From NCBI GenBank assembly GCA_008360955.1, contig LUCM01008695.1, positions 140,596 through 204,595 of the forward strand: a DNA stretch of 64,000 bases, given 5' to 3'. The number at the start of each line of letters is the position of its first letter. Position 1 is the stretch's first letter. This document shows, piece by piece, positions 1 through 11,700 of this stretch. Both the position numbers and the translations under genes were made by a program. The stretch is from Fasciolopsis buskii (Eukaryota > Platyhelminthes > Trematoda > Plagiorchiida > Fasciolidae). The notes below the pieces were generated by a model. That model had not been told where the DNA came from. It made no database searches and was given only the letters and a program-made list of their open reading frames with translations.

Positions 1-589
1 CACCATGACACGTGAAAAGCAAAGGTTGACGAAATCTCATTTTACGTAACTGACATTCATGCCATTATATAAATATATATATATATATATATATCTATAT
101 ATAGCTGGACATGTTTTAAAGGATCGGACTGGTCATAAAAACATGGGTAGTCCGAAACCGGATGAATGCGTCGTGTCAATTAATTTCTGGTCAAAGGTTT
201 GAATTGGCGTTCAGAGTGGCTCAGGGACAACCACAAATAGTTCTTGAGCGCCCAGTAGAGGACTATGTGGGCGAGTCGCAGCAGCTTCGACTGTACTCAA
301 GAGACGAAACTTTGCCAACCTAGACTGTTGACTCCGGATCCCACAAAGGGCGTGAAAAGCTAGCGTCACGTTCAAGGCGTGGTTTTCATGAGCTAGATGT
401 GAAACCATTGAGTCCGTGAATGACTGAGTTGTTCTAGTGCTCAACCATGCTGGGTCGTGCTCACGGGTGGATCCAACAAAGCGCCTGGGCATGGAGCTGA
501 CGTACGTTGACTGACAAGAATAGGTGAATGATCAAACATAAATGAAAGCTGAAGAATCAGGAACAGCGGTGTTCAAACACGGAGTCTCC
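1..589. other. No gene recognised; contains an AT microsatellite
   Basis: Apart from the AT repeat at 65-104 I see no exon-like or transposon-like sequence. A 93-codon minus frame (211-492) is low-complexity, lacks splice borders and resembles no family I know. Confidence 0.5.
65..104. repeat. (AT)n microsatellite
   Basis: About 40 bases of alternating T and A interrupted by single C and A bases; a simple repeat. Confidence 0.9.
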
Positions 590-1376
590 GCAGCACTGAT
601 TTTAACCGCCAGACAAAAATCGTGGGTCTACGAGACATGTTTCGGAAACGTGGAAATTTGGGATATACAAACTCGAGAGCAGAGGAATACCAAGAAATGT
701 CCGCAGGGTAATTCCCGCGAACAGCTTTTCGTATGAAAAGTTATCACCTTTCTTGTAAATCAGCACAATCACCGAGTCACATCATTCCTTAGGAATCCCA
801 TTCCTTGCCAACAACGATCACAGAAGGTTTCTTAACTTCCATGTTAACACTTGGTCACCATCCTTGTAAAACGATGGCCACATTCAATTTGGTCCACTTG
901 TCTTATGCCCTTAAAGAAAACATGTCCCATGATCAAATACATTTCCCATGGAGAACTGGTATCCAGCTGCATTTGGTTACATTTCACGCATAAGTGTAAA
1001 GACATACGGCTACAGTGAGCCAAATTAACTGCTCTCGAAAGTACACAGCCAAACGTTCCAGGTGACGGTCCACAGAGTGAATCAGTGTGTCGCTGGATTC
1101 CTCAATCACCTCAATTATTCTCGGCTTCCGTCAATCACTAGTTCTAATCAGTCGGTAAACATTGCCACCATTTTCCATAATCGCAGCCTTTCCATTCCCA
1201 AACATTTCTCTATCGACCACTGCTCCCAAAAATTTCCCACACTTCTGGTCAGTTGGTGTCTCACGGATCTACATGTCACATTGTACATTGTATTCAGGGC
1301 GATGGATGATCTGCGCAATCTTGTAGGCACGGCGTACATCTATTTTAAAGGTTTCAAGAGTTCTAGCTAGGACAGT
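590..1376 (-). mobile_element. RTE-type LINE fragment, family B, copy 1
   Basis: It is closely related to 6560-7390 and 27270-28060 (for example the shared blocks around ACAACGATCACAGAAGG and GTACACAGCCAAACGTTCC). Relative to those it lacks a block near 710-735. On the minus strand it covers the linker between endonuclease and reverse transcriptase and the first RT block; coding capacity is destroyed by stops and indels. Confidence 0.75.
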
Positions 1377-4300
1377 AGCCCTAATTGGGTGTGTGCAGAC
1401 ATTGAAGGCACTCAACTGAAGTGAAAACTTGGGTTTAAGTAATGCATTCGAACTATTTCACTGCTGCAAAAGAATATTTTTGATTTACCATAACACATTC
1501 CCAAAATGAATTTCCGAATGTGAGCATTTGGCGCAGGTAGCCTTTAGTGCGGCCATGCGGTAGTGCACTACTCATCGAAGGCGAACGAATAAGCAATAGT
1601 GAAGTTAAGTCCCATGTGACCGTATAACGAAGCCCGTGAATTGTGATTGAGCACCTCTGTTTTCATTACAGGAGTTGTGTGAAAAGACAATTATTCTGAA
1701 GATGGGAACTTCTTGTCTGGCTATCAAGAGCATTGACTGGAGATGGCAGTAACGGTACATAAGACTAATAGTACAGTAACACTCGACTGAGTGATAGCAA
1801 AAGTAAGCAGATTAGTAACGCTTTACAGTCGTTGCTCACGTGCAGGACTGACGAGAAAACGATTAGCAGCTGAAGTGCACGATTAGTTGGCCGATCGATC
1901 AACCGACCGACAGTCATCACTCATTGATAGTACCAATTAGAGTGCTAATTTAGCTCCAATTATTCTCTTGGAGCATGACTTAATCCGGAATAGAACTTAT
2001 CGATCGGAGCAAAGGACGAACTAAGGACACTCACTTAAGTTCATTTTTCAACAAAAATGAAGCGTGAGTTGATGGGTTTCGGCTTTGTTGCTACCAAAAA
2101 AACAGCGTACACGTAAAACAGAGAAGAAAAAGAACAGCGTAGGAACAACTGTAAGATAATAACTGTACTGCACAGAAACGGCTTGGAATGGCAAGAAACT
2201 GCTGACTGTTATTGAGCATTAGCATTGATTGTGTCCAACCAATCCGTGGCGGATCTCATGCATCACGACCATCCGGTCTTACGGGAACTACACGAGCCGA
2301 CGACTCATTTGCTGTTTTTAAAACCTTTTTCCCGTGCCACAAACAGACAACCTGGGAGTACGGTATATGCCCAGGTCCGCGACCTATGGGCATAAAATGC
2401 AATCTGGTGACAGTAGGTTCACTTTATGAAAATTTTATCTGAGCACACTGGGTAGAAACGAAACACATAACGTGCGACTGTAAAACGCTGGGGCATTGCT
2501 ACCGAATCCAAAAGAAATAACCTTGGGTAATTATGAAATCGACTGTATTGAAATAGGCAAGGTGGATAGGGAGTGTTAAGTCAAACTACTCACCTAGGAC
2601 GCATGCGCACAGTATTTGTTTAACCATAAGAAAACTAGGATCACAAATTTCTTGCATTCGAAGACACTGAAAAAGTAGAATGAACGAAGCAATAATTCAG
2701 TGAAAATGATGGATTTATCGATCGATGTGCATAAACTGTCAGCCGGAATGTGTTGTTTCACAAAGATAAACATATAACCGGAACGGAAATTGTGAAGATT
2801 ACCATATAATGTACAAATCTAAATACTCAGTGAAAACGATTAGTAAGCAAACCCGACGGACCATTAGGAATTATCAGCAGAAGAGATATAGAGTCGCCAT
2901 CGAGACAGGAATCGCGAGTATATGGATGGTAACTATATATCGGTTAGTACTAGGCGACATGAATTGCAACCCGACAGTTTCGACAGAGCAGAAAAGCCAA
3001 TGAACTGCGAATACGATGACGACCAGTTGCACATGGCATCGGATAGCAGATAAGGAATAAAGTAAAAATTGGTCTTCACCTCTATGGACAATACCATGAT
3101 CGACGATTGTACAATGTGACAGCTGACTTGTTTAGAGCAACCGAAAGCCACCGGTTCGACCCATGCTTATAGTCTTGATTTTCGGAAACCACATAGTTCA
3201 AAAAAATGCTTAACACATTCGTTAAAGTCTGGTGGGATAAATTATAAAGCTCCGATAGGAATAAAGCTGGGAGAACCGAAATAACAATGAAAATGGGTAC
3301 GAAAACTGTAACTGACAGTCAACCTTTTCAAAATAGCCTGCAGTTTCATGCATCATTCCACGGAATCTCAGTTACGTGCACCGGGACTACCCAAGTCAAA
3401 GATCTTTGATGTCGATCATGGCTTTATCGATGCGGATCATCGTCATCTTTATTGCATTTCATTTCATTTATTAGTCGAACAACCGACAGAGCATCAGGCT
3501 GACTGATTGACACACTACTTGCTTCTGTTAAGCCCATCCCCTTGCGAGATAAGTGTGATTTGGTCAATCTGAGAATAGAAATAGATCAAGTGCCATCCAA
3601 ATCACAAAGAAAAAAATTAACAGACTGCGTAAGGTTCGCCACACGTGTGACCACTTCCAGACTCCTACGGCTGGCCAATCGCCCATCGTCTTCAATGAGT
3701 CCTACGTGGGTGAAGTGCTGTTCGATTGATTCCAATAAGTTTACCATAAAACCCATTCTGCAGTGCAGCAGAGTGGTGAAGGGTGTTCAAAAATCACTGA
3801 GAGCCGATGACCGGTAGTCAATTACATACGCTTCGATCATTCCATATCAGGAACCAAGGCGGTCTGAGATTTCAACAAATCCGATAACAGGATTAACTAG
3901 CACGTTACTGCCAGAGTTAATGTCCCGAAAGAAAACAAAGGAATATGCACCTATTTGACGACAGGCCAGACACGGCAGTTTGCAGTATCACCCAGACCTG
4001 GTGGTGATTAGTGAGAGAATGCTTGCCAAGCCAAATTCAGCCTGCACCTCAAAATTTCCGCTGCTTATCGACGACCGCTCATTCGTGAACATGATTCCAG
4101 TTGACTCATGATTAACCAATAATCTGGCTATCGTTGTTTCACTATAAGCAATCCGAGGACGCATGAGATAGCAGACAGCTGTGTCCACAATATCAACAGA
4201 TGCGCCAAACCCAAAATAATGTAAATGATTTGCAGTTTCTTCAGAAGGAGGTGAATGCTCGGGTACATTACGCGGATGTTGCCAAGAATTCAAATGTTGT

Positions 4301-6099
4301 TTTCATGAGATTCAACGGAGATTCCGACCTTATGGAGTACAGAGCACGAAAACGAGAATATTCTACATATTCAAACGTGAAATATTCTCTAACGTACATT
4401 GGTTTTCGATAATAAAATTCGATGACAAACAACACGAGCATTACACGTCAAAGTGTGAACTTTTATTAGGAGCAACTGAATGGGTGTCGACTGTCCGAGG
4501 AGACCGCTACATGGACTGTCAGAAATGAGTAAGAAAACCCCAAACATGTTACTGTATCGTAAGACCGATGAAAATCAAACGCTGAAGTCGGAGAAGCCAA
4601 TATACATTACCAAGAATTCCGAAAAGCAAACTTGCGCGCCGAGTGGAGGGACCGTAATCAGGTTCCATACATCGATCGCATTTCCAACCATACGATTAGT
4701 TTAGAAATTACAAATCTCATGTCAATAAGCACACTGGATGGTAAAACGAACGGAGGATCGATGGATTTATTGATAAGGTTATTCCCACGAAACCTTCCCA
4801 TGTTTCATTGTAAAAGTTCAACTGTTATGTCGTGTTATGGCTTGAACTTCGGAAAAAATTCAATTGTGTACTTAAGGCCCGGTATGAAGTAACGTAAACA
4901 GGCAGTTCAGTATTCATACCCGAATCTTAAAATTATCCTGAGGGTATATTTTACTTGCTGAAATTCATTGCTAACCGGCAACATGAATGACAGTGTGCGC
5001 ATCGATCATCTAATTGTAGCAGTGTATCATAATGACATGAAATGAAAAGAGACAAGTGAGGCAACAGGTTAAATAGGAGACACGCCACCGATTTAAGGGA
5101 GCAGACGACATTCCAGGGATCTTTGGCTTGCCGTTTTTTTCCTTCCACAAACACCCACACAAGAAAATGGGAGCAAGCACGGAAACAAACATTCAGAGAG
5201 AAATGGATGCCAGTCCCTGAATAAAACAGCTACCCGGGGATGGTGGCATGAATCCACCACCCTGCTACTATTGCACGAAGAAAAGCGGATACACATTAGT
5301 AATGGTACCAGACTCGACTGGTCGTACACAGATGCGAAATGGTTATCTCATTCGCAGTTCTATTTGCACACGCGTTAAAGTCGAATCTACATGCTGTGAA
5401 TTGGGTAGGTAGGTGTACAGAGAGACGGAGAGTGTGTATGAGAAAGGATATGATGCCTATGGTTTAGTAAACGCGTTAGGAATCGAATTTCTCCAACGTG
5501 TAGAGAAAGGGAAAGGAAATTAAAAGTGCACAAACAAACTGCAGGAGATCACTGTCTTCGAAATCAACAAGATGACTAACATCAAATCAATCACGACAGA
5601 AAAATTGGAGAAGAGGAGAATGCAAGGCGAATGTGCGAACTGCACGAATTCCACCGCATTTTAGAACCAAACCCCTAAGTCGTACATCTTCTATCGACTA
5701 GACTTAGTCAGCTGAGAAATCACACAGGCAATATATGCAGAACTAATCTGTTGCATAGATATAAAAGAAGGATCCAAATAACAAACAAGCTAAGCTTGCA
5801 TCTTGCGAAATCATCAAAAAAGAACAAAATGTTAACTTGAGTGGAATTATCAAGCTAGAGGTTCCGATGAAAACATTTCGTGGGTAAAAACCAATTTAGT
5901 CGATTTGGTTTAGTGAGCCAAAATCGAGTACCAAAAACATCTCGTTTTCGTTGTCACGCAAAACTTCAACTTAAACAAAAAGAAAAGAATAGTGCAGATT
6001 GACGGGAAAATACTAAGTTGATAAAAGGAAATTTGGTTATTGCGAATGTTTGAAATTAAAAAAGCCAACCGCAACTTAGGTATAAGTTACAACATTTCT
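1377..6099. other. 4.7 kb without recognisable gene
   Basis: If the kinase gene continues to lower coordinates this is intron; otherwise it is intergenic. I looked on the minus strand for CNH exons and found no convincing one. A short frame at about 5100-5213 has faint CNH-like features and is listed under rejected observations. No tRNA, satellite or clear transposon was seen. Confidence 0.4.
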
Positions 6100-7445
6100 C
6101 CCGACACACGACCAGCTGAGATACAACAATCTAAATCACCCAGTTGCTCCTCTGTCAGAACAAAAGTCAGATTGAACCAATTCAGTCCACCAACAGCATT
6201 TTACACCTCAAAGGTGTAAAGTCCATCAAAACATACTTACGCTATCGGTCAGACGATCGAGGAAAACTTGCAACTTACTTCCGTCTTCACTAAGTACCAC
6301 AACGTCGCCCCAACATTCTAAGCCAAACAAAATCCTGTCTAACCAAATATCAACACCACTGTTCTCGTATGAGGACAAGGCTATCTCCATAACCATCTCA
6401 GTGACAAAATTAAAAATAACAGGTGAAAACGGGTAATCCTGACGAACAACACTCCTAGTGGTGAACTCGGCCAAACAACATCATAGGCACAAACTCGGAT
6501 GAGTGAAATGAATTTCTCTGGCACACCATTCAGTGAAAGGCAGTGCCACACAACGGCACCATCGACTAAATCGAACATTACTCGCAAATCAGGAAAGACA
6601 GAAATCGTGGATCTGCGGAACATGTGTCGATGATCCACGATCCATCGCTAAGTGCACATTTCGTAGACAGATAACCGATAAGAGTAGAAACCCACTTGGT
6701 TTTCACGCACACACTTTTCTCGAATACTAGGTAGTCGGCGTAGGGTAATGCCCGTGAGCAGCTTCAACGCTATGCTTATTAAACTAAGTTCTCTGTGCGT
6801 TTCGTATGAAAAGTTATCACCTTTCTTGTAAATCAGCACAATCACCGAGTCACATCATTCCTTAGGAATCCCATTCCTTGCCAACAACGATCACAGAAGG
6901 TTTCTTAACTTCCATGTCAACACTTGGCCACCATCCTTGTAAAACGATGGCCACAATCCATATGTTTCACGTATCTTATGCCCTTAAAGAAAACAAGTCC
7001 CATGATCAAATCCATTCCCCATGGAGAACTGGTATCCAGCTGCATTTGGTTACATTTCACGCATAAGTGTAAAGACATACGGCTACAGTGAGCCAAATTA
7101 ACTGCTCTCGAAAGTACACAGCCAAACGTTCCAGGTGACGGTCCACGGAGTGAATCAGTGTGTCGCTGGATTCCTCAATCACGTCAATTATTCTCGGCCT
7201 CCGTCAATCACTAGTTCTAATCAGTCGGTAAACATTACCACCATTTTCGCTAATCGCAGCCGTTTCCATTCCCAAACATTTCCCTATCCACCACTGCTCC
7301 CAAAAATTTCTCACACTTCTGGTCAGTTGACGTTTCACGGATCCACGTGCCTCATTGTTTCTTACATCCGGCTCTGTGAGCGTCTAACAGACCAACCAAA
7401 GTAGAAGATATTCACCTTATCCGAATTTTTGTGGCAAGGAGTGCT
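6100..7445 (-). mobile_element. RTE-type LINE fragment, family B, copy 2 (linker plus RT core)
   Basis: About 1.35 kb, matching 26778-28100 in the same orientation with only scattered differences. In minus-strand order it has linker (7400-6850), RT entry block (IYKKGDNFSYETHRELSLIS near 6800), the VFPDLRVMFDLVDGAVVWHC block near 6590, and F-S-P-V-I-F-N-F then a damaged YADD block (L-E-C-W-G-D-D-V-like) near 6300-6430. Stops and frame changes make it a dead copy. RTE elements normally encode an endonuclease plus RT; here only the middle remains. Confidence 0.85.
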
Positions 7446-8572
7446 GCGTGGCGATTGGCGCGCCAATTAGAATTGCAGTCGGCGATTACTGTCACCTATG
7501 CCAGACAAGCGGCCTTTGTGATGATGAGAAGGATTATTATTATTATTATTATTATTATTGTGATGATGATGATACTGATCTTGGCACGCTTGTAAACTAG
7601 GAGGATTGTGTGGCTAGCAGGAGAGACAGGGTTGGCAAAGCTTACAGTGACCAATCAAATGAAGCAAATATCTTTCCTGACGAATGAAACTTTCAAGAGT
7701 TGATTTTTGAACAAAACCATGAGGAAGCACATAAAACGATGCTAATGTTGCTGATCGAGCAAAAGTAAGTTATATGGCTCTATATACGATTGTATTTTAA
7801 CGGATCTCGTTATGACGTAGCCATTTATCTAGGCTAAGCGTACACAGATGTCCCAGTCCGGCTTATGAGAATCCGGTAGGACTGCAATTTTACTGTAGCT
7901 TTGAAGGCTTCTTAATTTTATCGTTTCAAATGTTGCCCACAATTTTACTACCAGTTGAGCTGAAACGCGTTTTGACAGAATGAAAGCATAATTAGCTCAA
8001 ACTGTCGCGAAAGCGTTGTTTGATTGTATTTTGCACTTGAAAGTTAATGTTATAACTGTATCGGGAAACAAATTCGATTCACCATCATTCCGACTTATCA
8101 CCGAATCGAACTGACCGAAAAACTCAAAATGCGGTTACACATCCGGAATGAAAAATTACTACCCTCCGAGCAAATTGGTGCTAGTCAAATCAGGAAGCTG
8201 TGTTAAACGAATGCTTCAATTGTTTGATCGGATTGACAGTGTCCAGACAATTCTGACCTAAATGTGTCACTCGCCTATCAAGAACCTCCTCCTGTTATTC
8301 ATCTCATGTAGTGATAAGTTTTACGTTGACAAACGACAAGTGGACAACGTGCGTACAGTTCGAAGTCTTTGGATGCTTTATTGGTCCTGTTACCCGGATT
8401 TATGGGGCTTCGCGTTCCAAACTAACGACAGAGAAAAAAAAAGACTAATCGAGAGTAACCAGTGACGAATGTGCACTTCGGAACGCTGAGTCAAATAGGA
8501 TTCAGGTATTCAGAAGAAAAATTCAGTGTAAATGTGGCCCGTGGACAAAAAACATATACCCCTGTGAAATAC
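7446..8572. other. No gene recognised; trinucleotide microsatellite
   Basis: Apart from the repeat at 7533-7574, nothing is recognisable on either strand. It lies just downstream of the last kinase exon found, so it is probably intron. Confidence 0.45.
7533..7574. repeat. Compound (ATT)n/(GAT)n microsatellite
   Basis: Nine or so ATT units run directly into GAT units. RTE 3' tails in this window end in GAT repeats, but no RTE tail sequence precedes this one, so its origin is unclear. Confidence 0.9.
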
Positions 8573-8713
8573 CTCGTCGTCGGGAATTTTTCGCATATGT
8601 CGTTGAACAAGCCTTGCGGAATCGTCCATTGCTCGGAGCCAACGATCGGCCAAATTTGGATTATCAAACAACAGAAACAGACAGGCGGACGGTAAACGAT
8701 TATCCAGTACAAC
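8573..8713 (-). CDS. Exon: PH domain C-terminal strands and helix
   Basis: 141 bp, 47 codons, phase 0 at both ends, with acceptor ctcgtccag|GTT and donor GAG|GTATTT. It reads VVLDNRLPSACLFLLFDNPN, then LADRWLRAMDDSARLVQRHM and RKIPDDE. The Trp at codon 25 sits where every PH domain has its C-terminal-helix Trp (SLLILTENENEKRKWVGIL in MRCK). The next exon should start the CNH beta-propeller at phase 0; none was recognised between here and position 1. Confidence 0.83.
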
Positions 8714-11700
8714 CTGGACGAGCAAAAGAAAACACAGATCGGTGATTTCGGTTCAGTCCCACAAATGGTTTCAGCCGTTAACACTTAAAAATCCCGAAAT
8801 TAGGTTTCCAGAGCAATACAAGCATAAAGAGAATACAAGCAAAGAAGGGTGAGGTATTAAAAATTTTAAAGGAACAAAGCAATTATTATTATTTTGTTAA
8901 TAATATGTTTGATGTACCAGTACGACAGGAGGGCCATGCCCTACAGGGGATAAGGGCCAGTGCACGGGAAGGTGGGAGACCGGCAACGACAACCTTGAAA
9001 TGGTTTAGAACCACGCAAGATCCCGTTCATTCAGGTATGGTAACGGGTCGGGTGAGAACGTCCGTCTATCAACACTAAGATTGACAAATGGGAGTAGAAT
9101 AATTATTCAAACGAGTGACAGCACACCGCTGTTAACTGCCAATAGGCGATGAGGGAACCACGTCAGAAAACGAAGCTGATGAGGAGAGAACGACGAAGCT
9201 TCCATTAAACGTATACAACACGCCTTCAAACTGCAGGTGGTACAGGAGACAGAAACAAACTAAACTTTTCTTTTTTCTTTTAACTCCTTTATTATTAGGA
9301 TAAAAAAGTATACCACCTTTTATGAAGGAGGCAGAAGACTGCCGAGTGGGGAAGTTGACCGGCGGTGGGAGGATTCGAAATCACGACCTTTACGTCCAAA
9401 CGCTACAACCTTATCCGCTTGGCCACCGGTGTGATTATTTCACGGATAAAGACAGTGATTTCTTAGTCAACTAATGGAAAAACTGTCAATCGACCCCTGA
9501 AAGAAACCACATGCGCGGTGAGGTGAACAGATGACCAAGTGGCAAGCGTATACACAGCACTGGAGCGGCGTATGCTGGAATGAAGCACTTGTGTCGCCGA
9601 TCTGATAGTTCACAAAAGTTGAAAGGTCTTGTGTATTGTGCCACAGTGTACTCACTTTTGCTGTCTAGATGTGAGAGACATGGAGTACACATGTCGGAGA
9701 TATTCATCGATTGGAGGTTTTCGACGACCAATGTCTACGCAGCATGGCTAGGATTGGATGGAGTGACCGGGTGAGTAATATTGAGAATAGGAATCTGGTA
9801 TTGAGTGCCACTTCTGAAAATAGCTTGTTTCGTCGTATGAAACTTAGTAGACTACGCTGATTGGGTCACGTGTTGCATATGACGAACACTCGTCTACCAC
9901 ACCGTGCCCTATTTTGTGTTCCTCCTAAGGAATGGAAGAAGCCATGTGGAGGCCAACAGATGACGTGGCAACGTGGAATGGGAAAATGTACAGCGAACTT
10001 AGGTAAAGTAGGTGTCTCACGCCTTCGTGGTTGGGGTCCGAAAGACTCGTCGACTTGCTGGCTGGAGACACTGAAGGATATGGCAGTGAACCGTGAACAG
10101 TGGCGATCGTGCTGTCATTTTCTGTCGAATCAGAGTGATTGAAAACACGTGCGTTTGTACAGTTAGACTGTGTTTCGTGTGTTGGCTGCAGCAGCATGTT
10201 ATCTTTTCCTGCCCGTTTAGATCCACTCGCTGATGCTCTTGGATATTCACTTTTTACGGAAATCTGTATTTCTGGGGAAAAGGCAGCAGTCAGTGAGGCT
10301 TGCCTTGCTATTTAACGCTGAACGATGATGATGATGATGGTCAAATATTCCAGTTGCTACTGGTCCGGTAAGCAGCACTGATAGCTGAAACGATTGAAAT
10401 CTCTACGTTCACTTCCGGATCCTCGGCATACGCGAAGAGATGAAATGTATTCAATTCCGGGTGTCCCAGGTTTGCGCTTGGGGAAAAAGACGATTTTTAT
10501 GATCGACCACGGATAAGGCGGCTGGGGCAATGTTCAGGACGTGATGGATTTTTCCTGGTAAGGGTTCTTTGTCTAATTCTTATCCTTTGCTTCCTTTGTT
10601 GATGAAATAACAGAGAACATTATTGTCAAGAAGAGGGACGCGGCCAGAACAAGGCCGTCGAGTGTGGAAATTGACCGCTGGTGAGAGGATTCGAACCAGT
10701 GACTTTCACGTCCAAACGTGAAGACCTTATCCGCCTGGCCACCATCATTGAGGGCACTAAGACATGACAAATGAGCTCCATTATTCAACAAGGGCATAAC
10801 TCCTTGTCGTATTTTGATAAATTATATGCCAGCAGAGGCACGCAACCTAATCTTCCGGATACCGGCTTTGTTCCAACCTCCGAGGAATGGTCGGCTCATG
10901 ACCTGGAGTGATCAAAAGGAGGTATGAACTGGAACACCTGTCACCCACTGGTTTGCAAACGACTTGTAAATAAAATCATTTGAATATGTATAGATATATA
11001 TATATAGTTATGGTTAGTTGAAACACAAAAAAATCGTGCAAACTATACACACATCGTGTTCCACTCGGGCTTGTGTCCTATCATATGTGCATCAGTCGTT
11101 TTTTTATTGGTACGTAATGCTCTTATCACTCAGTTCTGCACTAGGTGTAACCTTCGTATGCTACATATGATGTTATTTTTAATCTATTATATTTATCGCG
11201 CTCCGCTATAAAAAAGCAACAACGAAGTGACGTAATCATGTTAGGGATGACAACCGGTGAATGGTAAAGAAAACAAACCTTGAGAATTTTGGGGATATCA
11301 CTTCGTTTGGCATGGATCACGTCCGTGTCTGAAACACGTGACACAGAGAACCCGGGGCTTCGCATATCCACGATCCGATTGGGTGAACTAGACAAGAAAA
11401 TACTAGTCACATTCGTAGTTGACCCGTTTGGACTATGCACGCGAGACCATGGAAATACGGAGGTCGATTGGGATATGGTGTTCACGCTTCCGTTTAGATT
11501 GTTATCACTGTTATGTGAACTCGGATCCAACGTGATCTGTGAGTGTAGATTCGAACGGGATGTTAAGAACAAAAAAAAATAGATGACATCAAATCGGTGG
11601 CGAATTAACAGACGGATAAAAAGGGGAGCATCAAGGCGCTGATGTAAACTGTAGACGCTGATGAAGAGAACGGCAAACAATAACCAATAACGTGGGCACT

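Noticed and set aside
211..492. 93-codon minus frame as a gene
   Set aside because: Composition looks like chance open reading; no splice sites, start context or family resemblance.
5100..5213. Minus-strand frame after a ttattcag acceptor reading VWVFVEGKKRQAKDPWNVV, faintly like the 'GLYVDPQGRRAR' strand of a CNH domain
   Set aside because: No donor fits, the neighbours are Cys/Leu-rich without CNH core residues, and the resemblance is short enough to be chance.
11280..11582. 100-codon plus-strand frame
   Set aside because: It is the antisense shadow of the PH exon at 11279-11536.
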